Source: an uncultured Ruminococcus sp. (GTDB lineage Bacteria; Bacillota; Clostridia; Oscillospirales; Acutalibacteraceae). From it: a DNA stretch of 35,944 nt. Positions 8,695 to 16,442 of the stretch are shown here, in pieces (the first letter of the stretch is position 1; the number at the start of each line of letters is the position of its first letter). Position numbers and translations under genes: made by a program. The notes beneath the pieces are model-generated. The model was not told the origin of the DNA, searched no databases, and saw only the letters and a list, made by a program, of their open reading frames with translations. Location: NCBI GenBank assembly GCA_902790475.1, contig CADASG010000057.1, forward strand, positions 1 to 35,944, written 5' to 3'.

Positions 8695-8901
8695 CAGGAG
8701 ACGGTTTTTTAACCGTTTGCCATTTTACGCGAAAATGCTCAAAAACGGCTTGAATACTGAGCTTTTTGGTAATACCACAATCAAGTTGAGAAAGCTTGAT
8801 GTAAAGAAACTAACACGCCATAAGCTGTCAAATAAACAGTCATTTAAACTATCAACCATTATAGACCGTAAAATCACAAGAAATCCTGAAAAAAAAATTT
8901 G

Positions 8902-8940
8902 CCGAGCGTGAGGATACTTCTCACGCTCGGTAATTATTTT
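8902..8940. terminator. Strong hairpin terminator
   Basis: CCGAGCGTGAG (8902-8912) and CTCACGCTCGG (8920-8930) form an 11-bp stem with a 7-nt loop. A tracts lie upstream and T-rich sequence downstream, so it can act in both directions. Confidence 0.8.
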
Positions 8941-8946
8941 CAAATA

Positions 8947-8982
8947 GTCAAATCAGACTGAGAATGTCCAAATCTCTTCACA
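8947..8982 (+). pseudogene. Remnant of a HicB-like ribbon-helix-helix gene
   Basis: Thirty of 36 bases match 10680-10715, the segment encoding the RHH strand and first helix (FRFRMPKSLH) of the small protein at 10640. Here it would read LRLRMSKSLH, and the similarity stops immediately afterwards. It implies that the ATPase gene is bracketed by a decayed and an intact copy of the same coding segment. Confidence 0.5.
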
Positions 8983-9053
8983 TCACACCCTACTCTAACC
9001 CGTCTTTATGTTTGTATTCTAATAATCAATATAAACCTTATCAATTGAAATTC

Positions 9054-9075
9054 GACTACAAAAAACTTTGTAGTC
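9054..9075. promoter_or_regulatory. Palindrome abutting the ATPase promoter
   Basis: GACTACAAA (9054-9062) and TTTGTAGTC (9067-9075) form a perfect 9-bp inverted repeat with a 4-bp gap, ending three bases before the -35 box at 9079. Its position suits an operator, perhaps bound by the ribbon-helix-helix protein encoded downstream; that link is inference. Confidence 0.45.
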
Positions 9076-9078
9076 CTG

Positions 9079-9107
9079 TTGACTAATGAACGATAATCGG
9101 CTATAAT
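9079..9107 (+). promoter_or_regulatory. Promoter of the DUF234-type ATPase
   Basis: TTGACT and a perfect TATAAT are separated by 17 bp, 49 bp before the start codon. Confidence 0.75.
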
Positions 9108-9156
9108 AATATCAAATCACGATTTAGTAAATTAAGATTAGAAAGAGGCGTGATCT

Positions 9157-10626
9157 ATGTTTGTCGGCAGAGAGAAAGAACTTGCTTTTTTGGAGTCAAA
9201 ATATACCGTTGAAAACGGTCAGCTAATTGTGCTGTACGGCAGAAGGCGTGTGGGAAAAACCGAGACGCTTAAGGAATTTTGTAAGAATAAGCCACACGTA
9301 TTTTTCGCTTGCCGTGAATGCACGGACAAACTGCAGCTTAGGACTTTTTCCGAAAAAATGCTCAAAGAGGATATTCCTGCAAGGCGTTATATCTCTCAGT
9401 TTGAAAACTGGGAGCAGGCGTTCCGCTCCGTCACCGACTTACCGAGCGGCGATAAGAAGAAACTGCTGATTATTGACGAGTTCCCCTATATGTGCAAAGG
9501 TAACGCGAGCATACCTTCTGTATTGCAAAATCTCTGGGACGAGATTTTGAAAGACAAGAACGTGATGATCGTCCTTTGCGGTAGTTCGATGAGCTTTATT
9601 GAAAAGGAGCTGCTTTCCGAGAAAAATCCGCTTTATGGCAGAGCGACAGGCGTTTATAAAATGACGGAGATGGATTTTTACGACGCAGTTAAATTTTTCC
9701 CGGATTACTCCGACACCGACAAGGTTATCGCATACTCTGTTTTAGGCGGTATTCCACATTATCTGAAACAATTTGATCCGAAAAAATCGCTTGCGGAAAA
9801 CATCAAAAATAATATTTTAACAAAAGGCTGCGTCCTGTACAGCGAGGTCGATTTCCTGCTCAGGCAGGAGCTCCGCGAAACGCCTATTTACAATTCTCTG
9901 ATTGAAGCAATCGCTCTGGGCAATACAAAGCTCAATGAAATCAGCCAAAAGTCCCTCGTAGACAACACCTCAAAAACCAGCACTTACCTGCGCAATCTTA
10001 TTCAGCTGGGTATCGTTGAACGAGAGTTTTCGGTCGATGCAGGAACCAAGGAACGAGCCAACACAAATCGAGGCACCTATAAGCTGACTGATAATTTCTT
10101 CCGTTTTTGGTATGCTTTTGTTTTTGCGAATTATTCGGAGCTGGAAGCGGGTGACATTGACGGCGTGTTCCATTACTCCGTAGAACCGCAACTGCATCAA
10201 TTCGCCTCGATGCCGTTTGAGGATGTTTGCAGACAATATGTGCGCAAACTCCAACAGGCAAACGCACTGCCGTTCAGATACGCGCATATAGGCAGATGGA
10301 CAGGGAAAACCACGGTACGCGACACATCTGCTCCCGGCGGTACAAGAATAGCGGAAACCGAAATAGATATCCTCGCCGTCTCAAAGTCAAGAAATGAATA
10401 TCTTGTATGCGAATGCAAATTCAAAAACAAGCCGTTTTCTTATTCAGAGTATCTTGATACCATCGCAAAGCTAACACCACAAAAAGAAAAAGCTGATTTT
10501 TATTACGCGCTTTTCTCCGAGTCGGGCTTTGAAAATAAAATAAAAGAAGTCGATAACAATAATAAGAGACTTTGGTTATATAAGCTGTCAGATATTGTTT
10601 CCGGCAAAACAGATTTTAACGGATAA
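9157..10626 (+). CDS. DUF234-type AAA ATPase with PD-(D/E)xK-like C-terminus
   Basis: This 489-residue protein has an N-terminal P-loop ATPase of the archaeal-type AAA family. Walker A is GRRRVGKT (residues 28-35) and Walker B is LLIIDEF (103-109). A winged-helix-like middle segment is likely at roughly 230-330. The C-terminal DUF234 region ends in a nuclease-like arrangement, EIDILA followed by ECK (D404, E419, K421), resembling the PD-(D/E)xK core. Such proteins are common in Bacteroidetes and Clostridia genomes and have no settled role; selfish, defence and DNA-transaction roles have all been suggested. The ATG follows an AAAGAGG site. The gene lies in an AT-richer patch after tRNA-Pro and is followed 13 bp later by a HicB-like protein. 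Confidence 0.85.
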   Translation: MFVGREKELAFLESKYTVENGQLIVLYGRRRVGKTETLKEFCKNKPHVFFACRECTDKLQLRTFSEKMLKEDIPARRYISQFENWEQAFRSVTDLPSGDKKKLLIIDEFPYMCKGNASIPSVLQNLWDEILKDKNVMIVLCGSSMSFIEKELLSEKNPLYGRATGVYKMTEMDFYDAVKFFPDYSDTDKVIAYSVLGGIPHYLKQFDPKKSLAENIKNNILTKGCVLYSEVDFLLRQELRETPIYNSLIEAIALGNTKLNEISQKSLVDNTSKTSTYLRNLIQLGIVEREFSVDAGTKERANTNRGTYKLTDNFFRFWYAFVFANYSELEAGDIDGVFHYSVEPQLHQFASMPFEDVCRQYVRKLQQANALPFRYAHIGRWTGKTTVRDTSAPGGTRIAETEIDILAVSKSRNEYLVCECKFKNKPFSYSEYLDTIAKLTPQKEKADFYYALFSESGFENKIKEVDNNNKRLWLYKLSDIVSGKTDFNG

Positions 10627-10639
10627 AACCGGTAGCGGT

Positions 10640-10795
10640 ATGGAGATATTAAAACCTTTTGACGCAGAGGAATACTCCGGTCAATTTAGATTTAGAATGC
10701 CCAAATCCCTTCACAAGCTCCTCGCCGAGCGTTCCAAACAGGAAGGCATCAGTATGAATCAGTACTGTATCTATTTGCTTTCACATTTTAGTTAG
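10640..10795 (+). CDS. Small HicB-like ribbon-helix-helix protein
   Basis: This 51-codon frame encodes a likely RHH DNA-binding dimer. FRFRMPKSLHKLLAERS and GISMNQYCIYLL match the beta strand, helix A and helix B typical of the C-terminal domain of HicB antitoxins. The N-terminal RNase-H-like HicB half is absent, and no HicA toxin is adjacent. The ATG at 10640 is the natural start, with only a weak GGTAGCGG ahead; the frame could begin 15 codons earlier inside the ATPase gene. It lies 13 bp after that gene, so co-expression is likely. It may be a stand-alone regulator or a truncated antitoxin. Confidence 0.6.
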   Translation: MEILKPFDAEEYSGQFRFRMPKSLHKLLAERSKQEGISMNQYCIYLLSHFS

Positions 10796-10805
10796 CAGCT
10801 ATAGG

Positions 10806-10858
10806 AAACCTCTGACAATTTCCTGCCGCGCACAAACACGACGTTGAATCGTCAGAGG
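10806..10858. terminator. Hairpin downstream of the RHH gene
   Basis: CCTCTGAC (10806) and GTCAGAGG (10851) form an inverted repeat. It lacks a clear T run, so a terminator role is tentative. Confidence 0.35.
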
Positions 10859-10875
10859 CTCCATATATGTAATCA

Positions 10876-11046
10876 AGGCAATACCGCATAATTCAGGTGT
10901 GCGGATTGCGCAGTAAGATTTTTCGTCAGGTTGCACAAATAAATTGAGGTAAGGCTGTCGCCTTGCCGAGATTCCGAGATTTTTTGGGCAAGCTGACGGA
11001 ATAAGATTCAAGCAAGCCGTGCGCCTTGAATTGTGCGGTGTTGCCT
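10876..11046 (+). repeat. P1 palindromic element, copy A (most complete)
   Basis: The 171-bp element has imperfect inverted ends: AGGCAATACCGCATAATTCA at the left and TGAATTGTGCGGTGTTGCCT at the right. Internal inverted blocks (GTCAGGTTGC/GCAAGCTGAC and AAGGCTGTCGCCTTGC) let the whole element fold into one long hairpin. No coding capacity. The element ends seven bases before the stop of the convergent endonuclease IV gene, so it lies between two convergent genes and could terminate both. Confidence 0.8.
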
Positions 11047-11052
11047 CAAGTA

Positions 11053-11925
11053 TCAAAAAAACATCCATTCGCGGACGGTTTGGATTTCGGCTTGGTAGCC
11101 TTTATCGTCGTTCGGAGTTTCGAGGATGAACGGACGGTTTTGCAGCAGAGGATGGCGGACTACGGCTTTCAGCGTATCTGCGCCGATCGTTCCCTTTCCG
11201 AGCTGTTCGTGGCGGTCTTTGCGCGAGCCGCAGGCATTTTTGCTGTCATTAAGATGAACTGCGCAGAGCTTCTCCGTGCCTATGATCCTGTCAAATTGCC
11301 GCAGCACTCCGTCGAGGTCAGCCGCGATATCATAGCCGGCGTCCCAAATGTGACAGGTGTCAAGGCAAACTCCGAGCTTGCCGCGCAGCTCCTCTCCCCC
11401 ATATGACTCGGCATGGTCGAGGATCGCCTTTAATTCCTCAAAGCTTCCGCCGATCTCACTGCCTTTTCCTGCCATGGTTTCAAGCAGTACAGTGTTTTGC
11501 AGCGGCGCACCGCTTTCTGCTTCGACCTCTCGTATCACATCGGCGAGGGTCTCCGCGATCTGAACTATACCCGTCTCAACACCCTGACCGACATGACAGC
11601 CGGGATGGAAGTTATAGAAGTTGCCCGGAAGCGCTTGCAGGCGCAGCAGATCGTCGCGCAGCATTTCACGGGAATTTGCGCGTATCTCCTCTTTTGCCGC
11701 GCAAATATTCATTGTATAAGCGCCGTGTACCACGAGCTTGCCGAAGCGGTTTTCATCAAGAAACCGCCTAAGCGCCGCGATATCCTCAGCGGAAACCGCC
11801 TTTGATTTTCCTCCGCGCGGATTTCGCGGAAAAAACGCGAACGTATCTCCGCCGAGTTTTTGTTCGTGCTTACCCATAGCCAAGTATCCTTTTGAAACCG
11901 AAACATGGTTGCCGATAAAAATCAA
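11053..11925 (-). CDS. nfo: Endonuclease IV (AP endonuclease)
   Basis: This 290-residue trinuclear-zinc enzyme cuts DNA 5' of abasic sites in base excision repair. All expected metal ligands can be placed: H67 (VHGAY), H107 (NFHPG), E149 (LLETMAGKG), D189 and H192 (CLDTCHIWDAGYD), H224 (VHLNDSK), D237 and H239 (KDRHEQLGKG) and E269 (FILETP). Length matches the family. The start is a TTG at 11925, preceded by GGGGTGAG; no in-frame ATG is closer to the conserved N-terminus. It is transcribed alone from a good promoter at 11943-11971. Confidence 0.95.
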   Translation of the reverse strand: MIFIGNHVSVSKGYLAMGKHEQKLGGDTFAFFPRNPRGGKSKAVSAEDIAALRRFLDENRFGKLVVHGAYTMNICAAKEEIRANSREMLRDDLLRLQALPGNFYNFHPGCHVGQGVETGIVQIAETLADVIREVEAESGAPLQNTVLLETMAGKGSEIGGSFEELKAILDHAESYGGEELRGKLGVCLDTCHIWDAGYDIAADLDGVLRQFDRIIGTEKLCAVHLNDSKNACGSRKDRHEQLGKGTIGADTLKAVVRHPLLQNRPFILETPNDDKGYQAEIQTVREWMFF

Positions 11926-11942
11926 TTAACTCACCCCGTCAT

Positions 11943-11971
11943 ATTGTATCACGTCCGCAGTGATTTTTCAA
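11943..11971 (-). promoter_or_regulatory. Promoter of nfo
   Basis: On the minus strand TTGAAA and TACAAT are separated by 17 bp. The spacer contains the inverted repeat ATCAC/GTGAT. Confidence 0.65.
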
Positions 11972-11984
11972 TGAGCCGGGTTAT

Positions 11985-12010
11985 AAAGGCAATACCGCAC
12001 GCCTGAATCA
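11985..12010 (+). repeat. P1 repeat fragment
   Basis: AAAGGCAATACCGCACGCCTGA resembles one P1 arm, truncated, between the divergent nfo and phosphatase genes. Confidence 0.5.
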
Positions 12011-12040
12011 TTTAACATTCCACAACAAAGGTGATGAACT

Positions 12041-12742
12041 ATGATTTATGTAATTTCCGACCTTCACGGTTATCCGTTTGATAAGTTTTTAGGGCTTTTG
12101 AAAAAAGCACGCTTCGCCGATGATGACACGCTCTATATTCTCGGCGACGTGATCGACAGAGGAGCGGACGGCATAAAATATCTTCAATGGTCATTAAATC
12201 AGCCAAACGTTACGCTGCTTCTCGGCAATCACGAAAAGATGATGCGTGAATGCGATTTCCTCTTTGACAAAAATGTTTCGGACTCATTGAAGGATCTGAA
12301 CGGCTTACAAAGAATAAACCTGACGATCTGGATGGCAAACGGAGCCGAACCGACTGTGGAAGGTCTGTTTGCTTTATCTGATGAGGAACGGACGGAGATC
12401 GGCTTGTACCTCTATGCGCTTCCTGTTTATAAAAGGATCAGGGTAGGCGAAAAGGAATACCTTTTGGTACACAGCGGCTTGCGTGATTTCAGGGCTGACA
12501 AGCCTCTTGAGGAATACTCAACAGACGATATGGTTTGGGGACGTCCTGCGTTAACAGACAGGTATTATGATGATATCATAACCGTGTTCGGACACACTCC
12601 TTCGTGGTTTTTCGGCAGCGCGCATGAGGGTAAAATCATCTTCAGCGAAACATGGATAGACATCGACGCAGGAGCAGCCTCCGGCTTCCCTCCCGTGCTT
12701 CTGAGGCTTGATGATATGGTGCAGTTTTCGGAAAAAACATAA
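12041..12742 (+). CDS. PPP-family metallophosphatase (calcineurin-like)
   Basis: This 233-residue cytoplasmic phosphoesterase has every PPP signature: SDLHG (D7, H9), GDVIDRG (D36, D39), GNHE (N63-E65), VHSGL (H144) and FGHTP (H185), which together bind two metals. Family members include bacterial Ser/Thr phosphatases and diadenosine-tetraphosphate hydrolases, so the substrate is uncertain. The ATG follows AAAGGTG. It is probably the first gene of a pair with the Sel1 protein that starts about 120 bp downstream, although no terminator or clear promoter separates them. Confidence 0.85.
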   Translation: MIYVISDLHGYPFDKFLGLLKKARFADDDTLYILGDVIDRGADGIKYLQWSLNQPNVTLLLGNHEKMMRECDFLFDKNVSDSLKDLNGLQRINLTIWMANGAEPTVEGLFALSDEERTEIGLYLYALPVYKRIRVGEKEYLLVHSGLRDFRADKPLEEYSTDDMVWGRPALTDRYYDDIITVFGHTPSWFFGSAHEGKIIFSETWIDIDAGAASGFPPVLLRLDDMVQFSEKT

Positions 12743-12865
12743 CGCTGTAATGCATTGTCCGTTTTATGGGACACCTGTTATGAGATAATAATGGTATCGA
12801 AAGCAAAGGCTTTCAAACGGCAATTACAAGCAAATCCAAATCATCAAAGTGAAAGGAGCATTGAC

Positions 12866-13864
12866 ATGAAAAAGTATTATTATTGCAGTGTTTTGCCAAA
12901 GGGAATGAATAGCACCTACTATTTTATCGCAGATGAAGAAGTGAAGGTAAACGCTTTTGTTGAGTTTCCCTTCGGTTGTGAGAATACGCTTGTGATCGGA
13001 ACCGTTACGGAAGGTGGATATTTTGATGAAGAGAATGTTCCGTTTCCCGCAGAAAGAACGAAGCATATCATCCGCACAGTAACTCAGGAGGAATTCGACA
13101 AATATCCCGGCTTCTATGCGTCGCGTCAAGAGAACGACTCCGAAGACGTCGAGTATGAACTGCAGGAAGCGGAGAACTATATCCTGTATGATAATTACGA
13201 CGCTATCTTCGAATGGGCGTATGATCACCAAGATCGCATCGAATCCGACCGGATCATGGACATGGTTTGCAAGTGTTATGAGCTCTGCCTTGAGAACGAC
13301 AATCCCTTAGCCGCGCTGAATCTCGGCACCCTGTATTACACAGGCACCTATCTCGGGCAGGATTATCAAAAGGCAGCTGAGCTCTATGAGATCGCGGCGA
13401 AGGCAGGCGAGCGCAGAGCGATCTGCAACCTCGGCTACTGCTGGTATTACGGCAGACATCAGGCAGTCGATTATGAAAAGGCGTACAGCTATTTTCAGCT
13501 TGCTGTCCTGCTGTACGACGACCCCAATTCTCTCTACAAGCTCGGAGATATGTACCGCTCGGGCAAATTCGTTGAGCAAAATGATATCTTCGCGGTCAAG
13601 CTGTATTTTCGTGCGCTCAACGCGGTCATGAGAGAGGATGAGGACAAATTCTGTCTCGCGGATATACAGTTCAGGATCGGCAGAGCCTTTTTGGAAGGAA
13701 GGATGATAAAACCCGACCCGGAGAGCGCGCTCCACTTCCTGACAGACGCGCTTTCAGGCTTCTATGAGCGCAGAAAAACCGACCCGTTTGTGAAGGGCTT
13801 GATTTCAAAAACAAAAGAACTGATCGCACAATCCGCCGCCGAGCTGGACCGGGAGGTCATTTAA
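12866..13864 (+). CDS. Sel1-like repeat protein
   Basis: This 332-residue protein has no signal peptide. The N-terminal third (about 1-130) starts MKKYYYCSVLPKG and is rich in beta-strand-like and acidic sequence; I do not recognise it as a named domain. From about residue 145, at least three Sel1/TPR-like units are visible, with the hallmarks ALNLGTLYYTG, AICNLGYCWYYG and SLYKLGDMYRSG followed by A-x-x-Y/L-Y/F segments. Sel1 proteins act as protein-interaction scaffolds. The ATG at 12866 is chosen over an in-frame one 37 codons earlier because AAAGGAG sits at ideal spacing. A perfect P1-derived hairpin follows the stop. Confidence 0.75.
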   Translation: MKKYYYCSVLPKGMNSTYYFIADEEVKVNAFVEFPFGCENTLVIGTVTEGGYFDEENVPFPAERTKHIIRTVTQEEFDKYPGFYASRQENDSEDVEYELQEAENYILYDNYDAIFEWAYDHQDRIESDRIMDMVCKCYELCLENDNPLAALNLGTLYYTGTYLGQDYQKAAELYEIAAKAGERRAICNLGYCWYYGRHQAVDYEKAYSYFQLAVLLYDDPNSLYKLGDMYRSGKFVEQNDIFAVKLYFRALNAVMREDEDKFCLADIQFRIGRAFLEGRMIKPDPESALHFLTDALSGFYERRKTDPFVKGLISKTKELIAQSAAELDREVI

Positions 13865-13868
13865 GAAA

Positions 13869-13921
13869 ACACCGCACAATTCAAGCCGTACGTCCTGAAT
13901 TGTGCGGTGTCGTCTTTATTT
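13869..13921 (+). terminator. Terminator built from two P1 arms
   Basis: ACACCGCACAATTCA (13869-13883) and its perfect complement TGAATTGTGCGGTGT (13896-13910) form a 15-bp stem with a 12-nt loop, followed by CGTCTTTATTTTTTTC. The stem is the conserved arm of the P1 element, so a repeat appears to serve as the terminator of the Sel1 gene. Confidence 0.8.
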
Positions 13922-14064
13922 TTTTCATAGACAAAGACTCAGTTTTCTTGTTTATGGGGTGGAAATCTGCGTTTATTTATGGTATTATAGAAAGAAAAGC
14001 CAACAAAAACAAAAAGCCAACAAAAACAATAAACGCGGTCATTTCCGCGCAAGAGGATGATTAA

Positions 14065-15858
14065 ATGAGCAAAAAATATGTAATGGGCAACGGCGCCATT
14101 GCCTTGGGCGCGTTGTCGGCAGGAGTGAATCTGGTTGCCGGCTACCCCGGAACGCCGTCTTCCGAGATCATTGAAACGGTCGCCAAGTATCCGCACGAGG
14201 GCACCTACGTTGAGTGGTCGGTGAACGAAAAGGCAGCGATGGAGGTCGCGTCAGCCGCCGCCTACTGCGGCGCGAGAGCCATGGTGACTATGAAGCAGGT
14301 CGGACTGAACGTCGCGTCCGATCCGCTGATGAGCCTCGCTTACGTCGGAGTAAAGGGAGGAATGGTAGTGGTATCTGCGGACGACCCCGGTCCGATCTCC
14401 TCACAGACGGAGCAGGACACCAGACGGTTCGCCGAATTTGCAAGGATACCCGTTTTCGACCCCTCTTCACCCGAGGAGTCGTTCGAGATGGTACAGGACG
14501 CCTTTGAGTACTCCGAAAAATACCGTACCCCCGTGATACTGCGCCCCACCACCAGAGTCGATCACGCCTACGCGTCGGTCGATACTCCCGATTCATTCAA
14601 GGCGAGGGAATACGAGGGCTTTGTCAAGGATTCCAAAAAGTGGGTCATCTTTCCGAGGCTGTCCTACATGAACCACGCGATGATCGAGAAAAGGAACATC
14701 GAAATAGGAGAGGATTTTTCCTCATACCGCTTCAACACGGTGTCCGGCAGCTCCGAAAAGGCGATAGTCGCCTCGGGAGTGAGCTACGCTTACGCGGCTG
14801 AGTTTTTGAAGGATCATCCCGAGATACGCCTGATCAAGGTCGGCACGCCTTATCCGCTGCCGGAAAGCTTCCTGCTGAAGGCGCTTGAAGGAGTCAGCGA
14901 GGTGCTTTGCTTTGAAGAGCTCAGCCCCTATATCGAAGAAAGTCTGCTGAAGCTTATCGGAAAGCATCAGCTGAAAATCAAGGTTCGCGGCAAGCTGACC
15001 GGCGACGTGCCCCCAAGCGGCGAAAACGACGCGGACAGCGCAAGGCGCGTCATCAGCCGTTTCTCGGGACTCGAAAACTCCGAAAGCGGGATCGACTGTT
15101 CCGAAGCTCCCCAGCCTCCCGCAAGACCTCCCGTACTGTGCGCAGGCTGTCCGCACCGCGCTTCCTTCTATGCAGTCAAGAGGGCTATGAAGGGCAAAAA
15201 AGCCTTTTTTTGCGGCGATATCGGCTGTTATACGCTGGGCAACGCCATGCCGCTCGACATGGTTGACACCTGTCTGTGCATGGGCGCAGGTATAACGATG
15301 GCGCAGGGCTTCAACCACATGGACAGCGAAGCGACGGCGATCTCCTTTACCGGCGATTCCACATTTTTCGCCTCCGGGATCACAGGAGTTGTAAACGCCG
15401 TATATAACGCTGCCGATATGATAGTCTGCGTTCTGGACAATTCCACCACAGCCATGACCGGTCACCAGCCGCACCCGGGCACCGGAAGGAATCTGATGGC
15501 GACTCCCGTGGAAAAAATCAGCATCGAAAAGATACTCCTTGCCGCGGGAGTGAAAAAGGTGATCACGGTCGATCCCTTAGACCTTGACGCTTCGATAGCC
15601 GCAGTCAAGGAATGCGCGGAGCTCAGTGGAGTCAAGGCGGTCATATTTAAATCACCCTGCGTCGCCGTTGTTAAGTCAAATAAAAAAATGAGAGTGGACA
15701 GCGAAAAATGCGTCGGCTGTCTGCGCTGTATCAAGGAGATCGGCTGCCCGGCGCTTTCGGTCAGCGGCGGAAAAGCCGTTATCGACGAGAATCTCTGCAC
15801 CGGCTGCGGACTGTGCTCAAAGCTCTGCGCCGTCGGCGCGATAGGAGGCGTGCAGTAA
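14065..15858 (+). CDS. iorA: Indolepyruvate ferredoxin oxidoreductase alpha subunit
   Basis: This 597-residue thiamine-diphosphate subunit of a 2-oxoacid:ferredoxin oxidoreductase acts on aryl pyruvates. The pyrimidine-binding domain opens with LVAGYPGTPSSEI. The TPP-binding domain includes CAGCPHR, FCGDIGCYTLG, FTGDSTFFASG and LDNSTTAMTGHQPHPGTG. The C-terminal ferredoxin module has two 4Fe-4S motifs: C549, C552, C555 and C560, then C578, C581, C584 and C588. Reaction: aryl pyruvate + CoA + oxidised ferredoxin gives aryl-acetyl-CoA + CO2 + reduced ferredoxin, reversibly. The stop overlaps the iorB start (TAATG), so translation is coupled. A weak TGGAAA-17-TATTAT promoter lies upstream near 13960-13988. 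Confidence 0.95.
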   Translation: MSKKYVMGNGAIALGALSAGVNLVAGYPGTPSSEIIETVAKYPHEGTYVEWSVNEKAAMEVASAAAYCGARAMVTMKQVGLNVASDPLMSLAYVGVKGGMVVVSADDPGPISSQTEQDTRRFAEFARIPVFDPSSPEESFEMVQDAFEYSEKYRTPVILRPTTRVDHAYASVDTPDSFKAREYEGFVKDSKKWVIFPRLSYMNHAMIEKRNIEIGEDFSSYRFNTVSGSSEKAIVASGVSYAYAAEFLKDHPEIRLIKVGTPYPLPESFLLKALEGVSEVLCFEELSPYIEESLLKLIGKHQLKIKVRGKLTGDVPPSGENDADSARRVISRFSGLENSESGIDCSEAPQPPARPPVLCAGCPHRASFYAVKRAMKGKKAFFCGDIGCYTLGNAMPLDMVDTCLCMGAGITMAQGFNHMDSEATAISFTGDSTFFASGITGVVNAVYNAADMIVCVLDNSTTAMTGHQPHPGTGRNLMATPVEKISIEKILLAAGVKKVITVDPLDLDASIAAVKECAELSGVKAVIFKSPCVAVVKSNKKMRVDSEKCVGCLRCIKEIGCPALSVSGGKAVIDENLCTGCGLCSKLCAVGAIGGVQ

Positions 15859-16442
15859 TGAATAAGGATATCATGATATGCGGCGTCGGCGGTCAGGGAA
15901 CCGTCCTCGCCTCAAGGATAATCGCGGCGTCCGCTATGGACGAAGGCTATACGGTACACTCCGCGGAAACTATCGGAATGGCTCAGCGCGGCGGCCCCGT
16001 GACGAGCCACGTCAGGATAGGAGCTGACGCGTTCTCACCTCTGATCCCCTTGGGAGGCGCTGATCTGCTGATAGCCTTTGAGCCTTCCGAGGCTGTGAGA
16101 AATCTGAAATATCTCAAAAAGGACGGCTTCGTTATCGTCAATTCCGTTCCGATGAAGCCGACCTCTTTAGGCAGCTCCGAGGATTACGACGGCAAAGCGG
16201 AGATCGCGTTCGTGAGATCACGCTGCGGCTGTCTTGTGGTCGATTCCGAAAAGCTGTGCGCTCCCTTCGGTTCGTCCAAATTTTTCAACGTTGCGGTGCT
16301 CGGAGCCGCGTCGGGCTCGGGAAAACTCGGCTTAAACAAAGAAACGGTCTGTGAAGAGATCGTAAAAATAGTCCCCGAACGTTTCCGGGAAAAGAATCTC
16401 GCCGCCTTCGAGGCAGGCTATAAGACAGGAGAGGAAAGATAA
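15858..16442 (+). CDS. iorB: Indolepyruvate ferredoxin oxidoreductase beta subunit
   Basis: The 194-residue gamma-type subunit pairs with IorA. GVGGQGTVLASRI (residues 9-21) and the family motif ETIGMAQRGGPVTSHVR are diagnostic of the pyruvate/ketoisovalerate oxidoreductase gamma domain. An upstream in-frame extension exists, but the ATG at 15858, within TAATG and preceded by ATAGGAGGCG, is the clear start. Its own stop overlaps the paaK ATG in the same TAATG manner. Confidence 0.94.
   Translation: MNKDIMICGVGGQGTVLASRIIAASAMDEGYTVHSAETIGMAQRGGPVTSHVRIGADAFSPLIPLGGADLLIAFEPSEAVRNLKYLKKDGFVIVNSVPMKPTSLGSSEDYDGKAEIAFVRSRCGCLVVDSEKLCAPFGSSKFFNVAVLGAASGSGKLGLNKETVCEEIVKIVPERFREKNLAAFEAGYKTGEER

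Larger units (their letters stand above)
8695..9053. other. Non-coding AT-rich spacer with a decayed gene fragment and a terminator
   Basis: No gene is supported. A weak hairpin (ACGGTT/AACCGT at 8701) follows the tRNA. A strong bidirectional hairpin lies at 8902-8930. Bases 8947-8982 are a degraded copy of the ribbon-helix-helix coding segment found intact at 10680-10715. Base composition is lower in GC than the flanking housekeeping genes. Confidence 0.6.

Noticed and set aside
8576-8911. Protein-coding frame across the tRNA-Pro region
   Set aside because: It starts at the tRNA promoter and reads through the tRNA itself; there is no ribosome site or family resemblance.
8695-10795. Integrative element inserted in tRNA-Pro
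   Set aside because: Gene content and composition are suggestive, but there is no integrase and no duplicated tRNA 3' end was found downstream, so I did not annotate attachment sites.
10876-11046. Insertion sequence
   Set aside because: The element has inverted ends but no coding capacity and no obvious target duplication, so it is listed as a palindromic repeat only.
14722-15474. Open frame antisense to iorA
   Set aside because: It mirrors conserved TPP-binding sequence of iorA and has no start signals.
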